Assembly (NCBI GenBank): GCA_034440615.1
Contig: JAOTOM010005179.1
Location: 1,546,001-1,610,000 of the forward strand
Origin: Ashinkailepas kermadecensis
Taxonomy: Eukaryota; Arthropoda; Thecostraca; Neolepadidae
Reading direction: 5' to 3'
DNA: 64,000 bases
Shown: piece by piece, positions 33,937 to 46,979 of the stretch
Position numbering within the stretch: the first letter of the stretch is position 1
Layout of the letters: every line of letters starts with the position of its first letter
Made by a program: the position numbers and the translations under genes
Notes under the pieces: generated by a model
Told to the model about the DNA's origin: nothing
Seen by the model: the letters and a program-made list of their open reading frames with translations, nothing else
The model's database searches: none

Positions 33937-36900
33937 GCCTCATTTCTGTACCTAACTCACGATTTGTCATTATCCGAAAGGTAGAATCCTCAAATAACAG
34001 TGGAGATAGGTGAACTGATGTCTTCTGTTCCATATTTTTTGTTTCTTTGATTAGCCAAAAGCCCGCCATTGCTATATTCCTGAAGATTTTCGGGTTTATC
34101 TTACTGCTGTCTGCTGTCAGCTTGCGCCCGAAACGTGGTACCTTAGGACACGTCATGCCTTTATATTACGCAATACCTAAGAACTGATGCTAACTAGCAC
34201 AACAGTGGCGATCTTGGGACTCTACCAAAGATGGCAATCCAATAATATATAATTGTTATTGAGCCGAAAACCCGTCAGCTGCCTTCAGAGTCGAACTTAA
34301 CCTGAACTCATGCAACGCCCAGGATTTACTGATTTTTATTTTCGCGATGGTAGTTTTGACTTGAACACATGAATAGAAGTGCGCGTCTCAACTGATCATC
34401 TTGTAAGGGATTGTTACGTTTCCACTTGATAACCTATTCCAAATGTTAACGGATGTACATTTATACTTTGGTTTGGTTGTTGGTATGCTTTAACGCATAA
34501 ACTATATCTGTCATCTCCTGAACATACTCCTAAACATTTGTTTAAATTGGCATATTTGTATGCATACATCATCATCTGAGCCATATCACTATCATCCAGA
34601 AATCATGTTGAGATCATTCGCAAGCAAGTTCATTGTTCAAGCAGGTTCATGCTGATCTCTAGAGCTGGTAGTGTGAGCTTAAATGGTTTCATATCACCTT
34701 TTCGTATAAACCTCGTAATCTTCAGAACGAAACTATGTTGCAACCTGAAAATCGTTCACACAAAAGATCAAAATTAGCTGCAACGTCTACAGCCACCAAC
34801 GGTGCAGCTGAACTCGTGCGTCATGTAAGCATGTAGACGCCTGGCGTCGTCAGTGTCAACGTCTACAACCACCAACGGTGCAGCTGGACTCGTGCGTCAT
34901 GTAAGCATGTAGACGCCTGGAGTCGTCAGTGTCACCTATCGAGCAAAATGAAACAGGATGCAGGATGAAAATTAGAAACAGATCTGTTTGAAATAATGCT
35001 ACATATCTCATCTGTCTTAAAACCAACAATGACAATATTGAATTAACATACATGTGTATTGAAACATCAGAAGAAAACTTAATACTACCACCATTTCGTG
35101 AATACTCATAGCAAGCTATTCCCTACGTTAGGCACCATGGTAAGTTGTTACTTACAACTGTGAACGTTCTATCGCTTGCGGCATGCATGCCATTGCTAAT
35201 TAGTTCACCTATGCCTTATGCAAATGAAACATTTAAAAGTCCACATCTTATTCATGTGTGTTTGCAATACTCTTGCAGCAGTTGAACAAGAGGACGTAGG
35301 GACTTGTTTAAAGTTGATTGGCTGGGGAATCGCTTTTTACTACGCATTCTCCACGCAACCAGATACGGCCAATGGTACAACTTCACTGAAATCATCAATG
35401 GGACTATATGTATCCCTTTGTAACCCATGGCATCGATAAATGCTATAATTTCTTTTGTCACGCCCGTTCTTACCACAGTGGTATTATGGACCATCTTCCC
35501 GTTACTAACTATTAATATCCTGACGTCTTACTATCTCTCAAATTCTTAATTCCCGATGTTTTTCCAGCCCTTATTACCAAGGATCCTGGAGACCTTTGGT
35601 CCTTTTCATTTCCACCACGCCAACGATTTCTGGATCCTCCCCGACATTCCCAGGCTTCTGGATCCTTTCCGACATTCCCAGGCTTCTGATTTCACAAGTA
35701 TTAGTATTCATCCAGCCAATATTCGGATTACCATGCCCCATGCACTGCCATTATCATCACTATCACCATCCTGACAAGAACTCGTAACTATAGGATCTGA
35801 CCAAATATGAGTTCCTGGTCAACTTACTCTTAGTGACAACCCAAAGTCACTCAGACCTGAAACGTTTGCAAGGTATGTTGCCAGCTTCCGGTCTAACTGG
35901 ACTCGGTGTTCGGGAGCAGGGTATTTAATTGTTCTGGTCGGTGAATGCACCGCTGTTCTAAAGGTCAGTTTTGCGCCCGATTAACATTACCGAAATTGTG
36001 CAAGAAAAAGTGGTCTGACCGACAAGATACACCTGCATGTGTTGGAATGGTTTTGGGGTGGCATTATCCGGAAACGTTCCGTCATCAGCTGTGTACTCAG
36101 CTTTACAGCTGCACATCAGCAACGTTCCGTCATCAGCTGTATACTCAGCTTTACAGCTGCACATCAGAGGGATAAAACCAGCAGAAGGGCACAGAACATA
36201 CCCGACGGACGAGGCAGGTAAAACGTGATTTCCCCGTAGCCCAGCGCTACTCCACAAGCTGACGCCTCCGCCGGACTCTGCTAGCTTCATTTCCCTTATA
36301 TTTATGTCTCAAGTCGATACAACCAGCTGGACGCCAACTCACCTCAATACGCTGCTAATTCATGTCAAAGAAAATCCCTATTGATGGTGGATCTAAGGGA
36401 GATCGCATTGTTAAATATCACCTGATCTTCCTATGTCCTGTTGAGGCACCAGAAACTGAATAGCACGTTAAATGGCTGTGATATTATTCAACGCATCGCC
36501 TGTAGTAGTTTGAATAACTTTGTCGCATCGTCAGTCGCCGAATTAAAAAATGATATAATTGAGCGCAAGATGTTGTAGTGATGTGTAAGCCATCCACCTC
36601 ACTCGTGGACCCAGGTTGAAAGATGTGGTGGGAGGGGGTTATTCATGCCATGCTTTCCAAACTTTGCCAATGATTAGCCCTGACTCGTGCAAGGCACTCG
36701 CTCTTGTCGCCAACGGGCTCTGTTTGACTGATATCGCCAACGGGCTCTGTTTGACGACTGATGTCGCAGACGGGCTCCCCTCCCGAGTACGAGGTACGCA
36801 ATCCGAAGCGTGAATGCACATTGCCGATTGCTCGAAATGAGTTTGAAATATATCTCAATTTCATACACTTCCACGAACACTGTATGTAAATAGGTGTGCC

Positions 36901-37805
36901 GTCTCAAGCTGCCATGAGAATCCAGTTGTGGTCGGCCAGAAGGTCCCTATCGCATCATGGTGCATGGTATTCTGTCTACAACACGGAAAGCTACCACTTG
37001 CACCCCTCTAGCACTCGCTCTTCTAGCGCCCTTAATGGCGCCTGATTCTGGCACGAATAGTGTGTGGTGGTCTCGCTACAACTGCAGCATGGTTGAAAGG
37101 CCATCGCTGGGTAAACGAACCAAAACTCGGAAACATTGGTGTAGCGTACATTAAAGCATAACGTTTTTATCAGAATAAAGCTATCGGTTCCTGCTTATTC
37201 CGTGATGCAGAGTATGTCGAATAGAAGCGTTATGATCGGGCGAGCTGCCAGGTTCATTTTCTTCCGCTTGGGTTGACTGCGGTTGACTTTCATGCGGTTG
37301 ACTTCACCAACGGCCGTCAGTAATGGCTATTCACATACAACTACAAATGGAACATCATAAGCATAGTTTTAGTTATGTGATAATGTCACGGGGTGTCACA
37401 TTGCATGGGCGAAGGCTACCAGCCCTCCAATCATTGCTTTGCTCTGCTCTGTCCCCCATCCCCCTCCTCCACCCAATCAGACCGAAGCTCAGCCATTGGG
37501 CCTATGGGTACACACAAGATATAAATGGCTCAAGGAAGATTTGGCTATCAAAAGGATCATATAACCCCAACTGAAGTTCAAAAAGTAACGCCCATGGATA
37601 GTGCTGTCAAAAATACGGATAAGTAGGTGTTCCCAGGAGGATTGTACGATCTAAAATGTGCATTTAGACAAACTTGACGTTCCGCCTGCAATACTAAATG
37701 TCGCCCACATGCGCCTGCAATACCTGCACAATCCTCCACGCACGAAAGTACGACAATTAAATGAAGCTCAAATGCATGTGTTCAATGACGTTCCCAACGC
37801 ACGTT
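33937..37805. other. Intron, unannotated
   Basis: No gene recognised in nearly 4 kb. It holds a two-copy 76-bp duplication at about 34781-34932 (CAACGTCTACARCCACCAAC), a two-copy 48-bp duplication at 36075-36170 (CGTTCCGTCATCAGCTGT), and a short repeat GCCAACGGGCTCTGTTTGAC at 36710-36755. Small frames created by these have no domain. Confidence 0.5.
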
Positions 37806-38864
37806 CTGCAGTAGCCGGGTTAGAGGTGTAGGTTTTGCAGTAGCAATGTTAGAGGTTTAGGCTTTGCAGTACCTAGGCTATATGTTTAGGTTTTGCAATA
37901 ACTAGGTCAGAGGATTAGGTTTTGCAGTAGCCAGGTTAGATGTTTAAGTTTTGTAGTAGCCAGGTTAGATGTTTGGGTTTGCAGTAGCCAGGATAGAGGT
38001 TTGGGTCTTGCACTAGCCAGGTTAGCGAGGTAGGATTTGCAGTAGCCAGGTTGGAGGCGTACGTTTCGCAGTATCCATGTTAGAGGTTTATGTTTTGCAG
38101 TAGCCAGGTTAGAGGTTTAGATGTTGCAGTAGCCAGGTTAGAGGATTAGGTATTGCAGTAGCCAGGTTAGAGGATTAGGTATTGCAGTAGCCACGTTAGA
38201 GAATTAGGTGTTGCAGTAGCCAGGTTAGAGGCGTAGGTGTTGCAGTAGCCAGGTTAGATGTTTAGGTGTTGCGGTAGCCAGGTTAGAGGTTTAGGTGTTG
38301 CGGTAGCCAGGTTAGAGGTTTAGGTATTGCAGTAGCCACGTTAGAGGCTTAGGTGTTGAAGTAGCCAGGTTAGAGGTTTAGGTATTGCAGTAGCCACGTT
38401 AGAGGTTTAGGTGTTTCAGTAGCCGGGTTAGAGGTTTAGGTATTGCAGTAGCCACGTTGGAGGTTCAGGTGTTGCAGTAGCCAGGTTAGAGGTTTAGGTA
38501 TTGCAGTAGCCACGGTAGAGAATTAGGTGTTGCAGTAGCCAGGTTAGAGGTTTAGGTATTGCAGTAGCCAGATTAGAGGTTTAGGTATTGCAGTAGCCAG
38601 GTTAGAGGTTTAGGTGTTGCAGTAGCCAGGTTAGAGGTTTAGGTATTGCAGTAGCCAGGTTAGAGGTTTAGGTATTGCAGTAGCCAGGTTAGAGGTTTAG
38701 GTATTGCAGTAGCCAGGTTAGAGGTTTACGTATTGCAGTAGCCAGGTTAGAGGTTTAGGTATTGCAGTAGCCAGGTTGGAGGTTTAGGTGTTGCAGTAGC
38801 CAGGTTAGAGGTTTAGGTATTGCAGTAGCCAGGTTAGAGGTTTACGTATTGCAGTAGCCAGGTA
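37806..38864. repeat. 29-bp minisatellite
   Basis: About 36 copies of GCAGTAGCCAGGTTAGAGG + TTTAGGTATT. Units on the left (37806-38200) are diverged; those from about 38500 to 38860 are nearly identical, so the right side looks younger. Stops occur in most frames, so no long open frame arises. Confidence 0.95.
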
Positions 38865-39164
38865 TACGTGTCTCGTTGGTCACGGGATGACGCAACAATA
38901 CGATTTCCTCGGTGTCGGGCGATGTCATGTCCGTCACTGGATCAAAATGTGACGTTTGTCTGTCGTCTGTCCTGCGCCGCGGCTGACCCTCAGCCCCTCC
39001 GCTCCTATCCCCCACTCCGTCAACACTGGGCGTCGGAACACGCCGCCACAGCTGACACAGCCACAGCTGACACAGCCACATGGAACAGCACGTCGACAAT
39101 TAAAACATATATGCCGGCGGCAGTTTAGCGGCTCGATTCCGACACGGCTGCAGCGTGCCGTAAA
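38865..39164. other. Spacer between arrays
   Basis: Unique DNA with a short ACAGCTGACACAGCC duplication near 39047-39075. No gene. Confidence 0.4.
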
Positions 39165-39476
39165 CAGTCGGCGACGAGCAGCTCCGTCGGCGGCGGAGCC
39201 GGCCCGCCAGCGCAGCACGAGCGCGCTCCCATAGCCACCGGAGAATTAGTGGATACCAGACACTCTGCCAGTCGGCGACGAGCAGCTCCGTCGGCGGCGG
39301 AGCCGGCCCGCCAGCGCAGCACGAGCGCGCTCCCATAGCCACCGGAGAATTAGTGGACACCAGACACTCTGCCAGTCGGCGACGAGCAGCTCCGTCGGCG
39401 GCGGAGCCGGCCCGCCAGCGCAGCACGAGCGCGCTCCCATAGCCACCGGAGAATTAGTGGACACCAGACACTCTGC
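39165..39476. repeat. 104-bp tandem repeat, three copies
   Basis: CAGTCGGCGACGAGCAGCTC begins at 39165, 39269 and 39373. Copies are nearly identical except at the third-copy end, which runs into the next array. Confidence 0.95.
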
Positions 39477-39767
39477 CAGCGGTGCAGGAGCCCGCTCTCC
39501 CAGCGGTGAATGAGCCCGCTCTCCCAGCGGTGGATGAGCCCGCTCTACCAGCGGTGCACCCGCTCTCCCAGCGGTGAGCCCGCTCTGCCAGCGTTGAATG
39601 AGCCCGCTCTGCCAGCGGTGAATGAGACCGCTCTCCCAGCGGTGGATGAGCCCTCTGTCAGCGGTGAATGAGCCCGCTCTTCCAGCGGTGAGCCCGCTCT
39701 CCCAGTGGTGGATGAGCCGGCTCTCCCAGCGGTCAATGCGCCCGCTCCCCAGCAGTGTGCACCAGCA
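39477..39767. repeat. 24-bp degenerate minisatellite
   Basis: About 12 units of CAGCGGTGAATGAGCCCGCT + CTCC, with shorter variants lacking ATGA. It directly abuts the 104-bp array. A 186-codon minus frame across both arrays is a repeat artefact. Confidence 0.9.
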
Positions 39768-40378
39768 CTGGCTTTCTGGTTCACTCTCCCGCCGGCGGAT
39801 GGGCACAGTCCCAGCTGCGTCGCTCTCCCAGCTGCCCGGCGAGTCACTCCCGGCGAGCTCACTCCACGTCCTCGTCCCAGCGTTGACGAGGACCTATCTA
39901 GACGGAAGACGGCCCAGCCAGACACAGACATCAAACGGCTATCGGTGGCATCTTGATAGGCGGCATGGTGGAAGGTATGGGATGTGCGCGGCAGGAATGT
40001 CCGCCGGCCGGCGCCCGGAATGGTAAGCTCGGCTGGCGCGGCTATCTCCACGTCTGTCAGTGGCTGGACTCCAGTGGCCCTGTGCATTGTTCGACGCCGG
40101 CAGCGCGGCCATTTATCAATATCGCCACGCCGGTCAAACACCTATTTGATCACACAGACTGCAATGTTGAAGAGTGCTGTCATATTGCCCAGATGGTTAA
40201 TCCAACATCGTGGTTGACGGGATACGCAACTGTGAATTGATCGCAAAACCTTCCTTATGCGACAATTCGACTATTCACTGGGGACACCCGAAGTGCTACA
40301 TTTGTTTCTCAGCTGTGCAAGTTCTACTACTAGCCAGGCATCGGGAAGGGGCCCCTCACATTTCATCATGTTCATTAC
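39768..40378. other. Intron, unannotated
   Basis: Unique, moderately GC-rich DNA; nothing recognised. Confidence 0.4.
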
Positions 40379-40427
40379 GACATGCATGTATGCATGTCAG
40401 GCGAATGGCATGCATGCCATTTGCCTG
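40379..40427. repeat. Two adjoining palindromes
   Basis: GACATGCAT-GT-ATGCATGTC (40379-40398) is a perfect 9-bp inverted repeat with a 2-nt centre. It shares its last base with a 30-bp palindrome centred on GGCATG/CATGCC (40398-40427), whose 15-base arms match at 14 positions and which has no spacer. No flanking gene or array explains them. Confidence 0.85.
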
Positions 40428-41089
40428 ATAAATATTTCAAAGAACTATTTGCCTTGGGCATCGTCAATGCAAGGAACGAGGGATTCCCCACTATCCTGGA
40501 ACAGGAAGGACATGTCATCCATATCAGGAGCGATTATCCATCTGATAATAAGTTGAAATCATACTTCAAGGCTTTGAACTCTGGCAAACGCTGGCTATCA
40601 TTCCAATGACCGTCACGTCGCCTCGCGGTGAAACCATAAGCCAGCCTGTATTGGTTGGTGGGTTATTTGAGTTTTAGGGCGCATCGACCATATTTTTTGT
40701 TCCAAGTTAGCCTGGAGGTACACAATACTGCCTATGTTGGAAGACTCCTATATCTCATTGAAAATTTGTATTGTGGTAAAAACAAGTGACGTTTTTAATA
40801 GGGCTTAGCAAGACTTACCATGTACACGATGAATGTTTTTGAGTTAATGTTCAAATAATCAACGCCGATCAGAGGTGGCGCGTTCCTGCCGTACTACGGT
40901 ACCTGACTCAGTCTCCCTAAAGTTTTTAATTTACTCTCAGGACACTGGAAAAGGTAAATGTTATTTAAATTGGTTTGCCAAGGTCTAAAAATTCATATTA
41001 AATGAAAGGTCTACAAGCAATTCCAACATAGCCATGCGCGTTTAAAGACTTCGTGAGAGGCAATTTCACTCTTACGTACAGAAAGGCAA
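40428..41089. other. Intron, mostly unannotated
   Basis: Holds the SINE tail at 40650-40692; otherwise unique AT-rich DNA. Confidence 0.4.
40650..40692 (-). mobile_element. SINE tail fragment
   Basis: Minus-strand reading GGTCGATGCGCCCTAAAACT then CAAATAACCCACCAACC. It matches the tails at 10353-10395 and 15903-15965. No tRNA-like head is visible next to it. Confidence 0.55.
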
Positions 41090-41180
41090 CCAGGCAGTAG
41101 CCCAGCCAGGCAGTAGCTCAGCCAGGCAGTAGCACAGCCAGGCAATAGCGCAGCCAGGCAGTAGCGCAGCCAGGCAGGCT
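41090..41180. repeat. 16-bp tandem repeat
   Basis: About five and a half copies of AGGCAGTAGCCCAGCC with variants GCTCAGCC, GCACAGCC and GCGCAGCC. Confidence 0.9.
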
Positions 41181-41431
41181 AATTGGGCCACAGCCTACCC
41201 ATCGCTCTCGATATGGCCAGCGCGCTGAACATGTCCTCAATTGGGCGGAAGGGTCCTGACAGTTACTGGGGACTGACTGGGAATAGGAAGAACCCTTGGG
41301 AACGGGACAGATCCCTTGAAACTGAAGGGATCCATTGACGCTGGTGGGGCATTTGAAGCTTGAGGAGTCCCTTGAGCATGGACACCCGACGATGATTATC
41401 CCCCGGTCGTAAGGTTCTGGTTGCGCCCCTG
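41181..41431. mobile_element. Fragment with a hAT-like right end
   Basis: Ends GGTTGCGCCCCTG, whose complement CAGGGGCGCAACCAGAACC resembles the termini at 29264 and 49343. The body has degenerate short repeats of type AAGGGATCC/TTGAAGCTTGAGGAGTCCC, like the interiors of those elements. No left end was found, and the left side merges into the 16-bp array. Confidence 0.3.
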
Positions 41432-44400
41432 CAGCCACGTCAACTATAATCATGGAAGTAGATAACGTCAGCATAGCCTTGTGCATCAGGTGGGGCGTTC
41501 CACGACAGATCGACCGGTAAAGGGTAAAATAGCACACTACCTCTCAGAATGTGGTACGTCCGTACCGTTGCCAAATGCTTGTCTATGAATGTCTAATGCT
41601 CCGATTCGCGTTGTGCCAGTGTTAGCTCGATCAAATCAACCGCTACGTTACCATGGCCTCCGGCATGTTCGTGAGAGAACAGTATATTGCGATATTTAGC
41701 AACATACATATCCAAAGGAAATAATACAAGTAGGGGAAGGGTGTACACTTCCGAGTTCTACAGAGAACAGTCTCGTAGCCGTGTGGATGCAAACTGGAGT
41801 CACCGGCATCGCCGGCATCGCTGTCACCGGAGTCACCGGCATCGCTGCCGCCCGGGGGCGGATCAATTACCTGAAAATTAAACTACCATGTCCCCTGTTA
41901 TGACAATTTGGTCTTACTAGACGAGGGGAGCGCATAAATTACGCTGTGTTCTGACCTTTTCGGTTAACATAACATTGCTAGATGGGAGCCTGCATATTCG
42001 TGTAGGAACATTGCAAAAATATGGGTGGGTGATGGGTAACCATATGCATAATTTAGGAAGGAGTCTTTCATAAACTTGAATGGTACGTGGAGCGAAGTGG
42101 TGCTGTCCTCACACAAAATATTCACAAACATTGAGATACTTATATGGCTCATAGCAGATTTAAGTTGTTATATTCCTTGCAGGATTCAAGGGTTGATGGA
42201 TAGGTTCCGCAAAAAAAGTGGATGGGACTTATACTCTCATCATTCACTCGCTCACACACCGAGGCAAATCCTCTCCACCCTTCCCTCTCTCCATAGACAA
42301 CAAGCCGGATTCTCAGAGTGACAACGGCTCATCATCCGCACATCTATGTACGTACATTGGCAGACGGCCAACAACTCCAGTACCAGCCGCTCTGCTGCTA
42401 CAACAGAAACATTGCTGGCCAGTGCATTTCCCATGTCGTGCATTCATAGCGAATCCCAGTGACAACCATTCTGCACGTTCTCGCTGTTGTACTGTATAGG
42501 ATGGGACACACTCTCATGTAATGACAGCCAGCTGCACGTCCAGCATGGAGAGCGACGCTGATACATCCCACTCGTGTCGGTGGCCTTCTGGTGATGGCTA
42601 GGATGCCACAAACGATGACCTGTGCATGAAGGTTTAGTGAGATTTTTTCCAGCAAGGTAGATGTATGGTCAGTATCTGATCTCTCACTGAGATGGTCGTG
42701 ATGCCATTGGGCGCACTGAAATTTACCCGCGGCCAACTATGGGCTACACTGCACCGCCACCTCAGTCTAATGGGCTCCTCTTGCAGTTGGTATGCGTTGC
42801 AGTTCGAATTATGGAGAGCAAACATTTGTGGAGATAGCCCTGGAATATCCTCCCGGCTAGTTGATGGTGCACCGCACTGATTGTTCCAGTCGGGTGAACG
42901 TTCGTTACCGAGATCTGAGAGCAAGTGGCTGAAGCAATGATTTGCACAATGCCCAGTCTTGAGCCAATATTCGTCCGTCCTTTTGAAAATCCGTGGAACT
43001 GCCCCATCACCTGGTTCCATGGTGATATGCAACTTTTTCCTCTCTGGAGGTCTTGCATAAAATGTTGTGCTTCCATGCGTAAGATTAGCGAGGAACCTCC
43101 AGAAGGCAAAAGCATCTTCTACGAATTTCATTGCAAGGTATATCATACGGTCAGGAAAAATGAATTAAAACGTTCTTTTTCGAATACATGAGAGGAAGAC
43201 GCTGCGTTCCGTCTTTCCTCCCATCTGTCCGCTACTTACGCTAAGATTGCTTTGCAAAACATGGTCAATATGCTTAAACTGCTGTGCGGCCAGTCCTATG
43301 TTAAGCAGTCACAGAAAACAAACCCAAGTCCGCAGCCGCTCCGACCACCTCGGGCTCCTTGCACGTCACTGGTGCAGGTGAGGTGGCTGTATACAGACGA
43401 ACTCGATTGGTATGCCTGCAGCGTATGCCGTCGGATGTTGGAGGGGTGGTGCCGGGCGACTGCCACTAGATGCCATGCAGCTGATGGCTTCTTCGAATAA
43501 TTCGCACAAAATACATTGCAAGAACGCCCATGCCGGACAGCATCGTAGATTCACTGTGCGCTCAAAGCCTTCGGGTCGCTGTCGCATCCCAGGCTCTCCT
43601 TTCGAATACGTGTGTAGTCATGCAACAGGGAGGAAAAACGCTGTTAAGGATGGAAAGCAGTAAGGCTGAAACAATCGCTTCAGGCACCAGCATTCCGGCA
43701 CGAAATGCGCTGGAATTTGGAATGGCGTTTGTTGAAGTAAGCATTCCTTTCCAAGATCGCCAGACAATCGAATGTGGTCTGGCTCCGTTACTGGGGAAAT
43801 ACCAACAATGTCCACCATGACGTAGTCAGACTACTGCGGTAAGCACATAGAAATTGGTCTAGATATATTTCGCACACATGTGACATAAACAAGCACATGT
43901 AGCATAGACACATGTCTGGCGATGCCGACGCAGCCTGTGCCAATATACCACCAACCTTTTGTTGTAACCCCGAAAACCATCGCTTTATTTATTACCTGCA
44001 TTGCTGGGAAGCAAACTTCCATCTATAAGAATCATAACTCCTCGGAAATCAGCGTTTGGTTCAGTAGTTCTGCATATATGAATAAATGCATTGTTTTCAT
44101 TATGACTGGACAAACAGGCAGTGGTACGTAAAGCGACTTTTACAATTAGCAACCGAAAACATTATGCATCCATCGATGTATCGTCTCACGAACATATGTG
44201 AGGTGTTCCGTCCATAAAGGACTTATCAAGTGGGTTCCAGACAATACAAATAGCACTGAGCACGGACATTGTACTCCTCATCGAGACCTACAGCCGCATA
44301 TATTTGTTTCCCGCCATGCAGAATTGTCGCAGAAACTTTTAGAGGAAATGTCACAATCAGCGATCGACTGAAAACCAACCAGCAAGCGATTTATTATTGC

Positions 44401-45044
44401 ACTGCACTTACCGTGTCATGATGATACCCAACTGAAGTATACCGTGAATTACTCACAACACTGCGAGAGGTATCTACGCTGCATTCCTGCTATCGCCTCC
44501 TTTAAGGAGGCCAATTACTTTCCCTTAGCTCTCTAAAAACCGATAAAGATGGAGCGGAGGCTCAAAGGCCATGCGATAGATTGGTCTTTATATTACAGCT
44601 TGGCCTCAATTTGTGCTGCTCCCACAAGTCACTCAACATACTGCATGAAAAGATACTACATACTGCATTCTGCAAATATACTGACTGCATGAAAAGAGAT
44701 CACCTTCCTGAACAATGCAAAATTTTATTTTGTAGAACACAAAAGCACAAGCTAATGCCCTTGATCTGTTCAAAATGTCATGAGATTGATAATACAGCTT
44801 TCGCACTTACTTCTAGTGGACAAATGATATTCAGGTGGTGCCACCACAGCGAGCTCTGATGTTATGCCATGAGGTTCAGTCGGCAACCTCTAAAGGCAAT
44901 GCTTGCTGTTGGCGGTCTTGCTGACGCAGCCTGGAGCAATGTAACTAAACGATGAGCAATTCTCAACTTCGGGTGAATGCCATCCTATATAGCATGCTCG
45001 AGCACATGGTGAACTTTTTGCGATGAGCTGAGATGATGGAGCTC
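41432..45044. other. Intron, unannotated
   Basis: Over 3.5 kb without a gene I can support. A 170-codon minus frame (42634-43146) is the longest non-repetitive one in the window outside Dfd and overlaps a 117-codon frame on the same strand; neither shows a domain I know. A short CACCGGCATCGC repeat is at about 41798-41850. Confidence 0.45.
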
Positions 45045-45285
45045 AGTTGACGTGTGTGGCTGGGAGTTTGCAGTGCCACTCTGGGATAAATAGTTGAGAT
45101 TATTGAACTGAGTTCACGTTATTGGCTGGGAGTCTCATGTGCCACTCTGGGACAAGTAGATTGAACTGAGTTGACGTGTGAGGCTGAGAGTTTGAAGTGC
45201 CACTCTGAGAGAAGTAGCTGAGATTATTCAACTCAGATGACATTTGTGACTGGGAGTTTGAAGTGTCACTCTGGAATAAATTGAT
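45045..45285. repeat. Degenerate 50-70-bp tandem repeat, four copies
   Basis: GAGTTGACGTGTGTGGCTGG-like starts near 45045, 45110, 45160 and 45233, each followed by GTGCCACTCTGGGA. Units differ in length because an internal TTGAGATTATTGAACTGAG part is sometimes missing. Confidence 0.8.
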
Positions 45286-45866
45286 GACCTGTACCGGCGA
45301 CAAACTTAGCTTCCCAGATTGGTGTGATATAAATTTGTACTGTACATAAAGCTTGGTTCAACATTTCAGGGGATACTTGTCGCCTTCCATTTCCGGGGGG
45401 GGGGGGGGATTCGGAGTGGAAGGCGTCAGAGATCCATCCCATATCTCGAAAAGTTAAGCGTCTATTCTCCTGGAGAATACGGGAAGTAAATATGTCGGAT
45501 TGGCTGATTCGATGATGCAAGACAACTGAACATGAGCGTGACTTGGGACGTAACAGGTCATCCTCATCATAGCAATTCACTGATTCCAGGGCTTCGGAAA
45601 GTTACCTGAAATGCTTGTTCGAGATGCATTGTGGGTTCAGAAAAGTCGTGAACATAAATAGGTATTAATAACATTAAGATTCGAATATAATGTTTGATCA
45701 CATGTATGTTTTATATGTGAGTTTCCACCGAACTACATTGATTCGGTAGTTCGGTTCGAACTACATTGAACTACATTGAACTACATTGAACTACAATGAA
45801 AATGCATCGAAAGCTGTACCAACTCCTGGATGCTCGAGGACTGTCAGAGTCCCTACTTCGGTGTCC
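45286..45866. other. Intron, unannotated
   Basis: A 13-15 base G-run near 45396-45408 and an ACATTGAACT repeat at about 45760-45795. No gene. Confidence 0.45.
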
Positions 45867-46874
45867 GTTCAGACTGGCATGTCTTTGCTGCACGTGACAC
45901 GACGGACAGACTGGCATCTCTCCGCTGCTCGTGACACGATGGTCAGACTGGCATCTCTCCGCTGCTCGTGACACGATGGTCAGACTGGCATCTCTCCGCT
46001 GCTCGTGACACGACGGACAGACTGGCATCTCTCCGCTGCTCGTGACACGATGGTCAGACTGGCATCTCTCCGCTGCTCGTGACACGACGGACAGACTGGC
46101 ATCTCTCCGCTGCTCGTGACACGACGGACAGACTGGCATCTCTCCGCTGCTCGTGACACGACGGACAGACTGGCATCTCTCCGCTGCTCGTGACACGATG
46201 GTCAGACTGGCATCTCTCCGCTGCTCGTGACACGACGGACAGACTGGCATCTCTCCGCTGCTCGTGACACGATGGTCAGACTGGCATCTCTCCGCTGCTC
46301 GTGACACGACGGACAGACTGGCTTCTCTCCGCTGCTCGTGACACGACGGTCAGACTGGCATCTCTCCGCTGCTCGTGACACGACGGACAGACTGGCATCT
46401 CTCCGCTGCTCGTGACACGACGGACAGACTGGCATCTCTCCGCTGCTCGTGACACGACGGACAGACTGGCATCTCTCCGCTGCTCGTGACACGACGGACA
46501 GACTGGCACTCTCTCCGCTGCTCGTGACACGACGGACAGACTGGCATCTCTCCGCTGCTCGTGACACGACGGTCAGACTGGCTTCTCTCCGCTGCTCGTG
46601 ACACGACGGACAGACTGGCATCTCTCCGCTGCTCGTGACACGACGGACAGACTGGCATCTCTCCGCTGCTCGTGATACGACGGACAGACTGGCATCTCTC
46701 CGCTGCTCGTGACACGACGGACAGACTGGCATCTCTCCGCTGCTCGTGACACGATGGTCAGACTGGCATCTCTCCGCTGCTCGTGACACGACGGACAGAC
46801 TGGCATCTCTCCGCTGCTCGTGACACGACGGACAGACTGGCATCTCTCCGCTGCTCGTGACACGACGGACAGAC
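45867..46874. repeat. 37-bp minisatellite
   Basis: About 27 copies of GACGGACAGACTGGCATCTC + TCCGCTGCTCGTGACAC. Two alleles of the unit start, GACGGACAG and GATGGTCAG, are interspersed, with GATGGTCAG concentrated at the left. One unit has an extra base (GGCACTCTCTCC near 46505). Minus frames of up to 213 codons (RVTSSGEMPVCPSCHEQRR) cycle through the three frames and are artefacts. Confidence 0.95.
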
Positions 46875-46979
46875 GGGCTTCGGTGCGATTTCTGAGCGCC
46901 GCCGGCGCGACTTTTCAGCCCATCCGTAATTATTCGGGGTCACTGCACAATTGCACATTCCGGTGCAGGTGACACAAAA
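46875..46979. other. Spacer between related arrays
   Basis: About 100 bp with GGGCTTCGGTGCGATTTCTG, repeated at about 47059 in the neighbouring array. Part of the same repeat system. Confidence 0.5.

Noticed and set aside
42634..43146. 170-codon minus frame in the intron
   Set aside because: No domain recognised; the frame overlaps another on the same strand and one on the + strand, and there is no splice or repeat support. A BLASTP search would decide.
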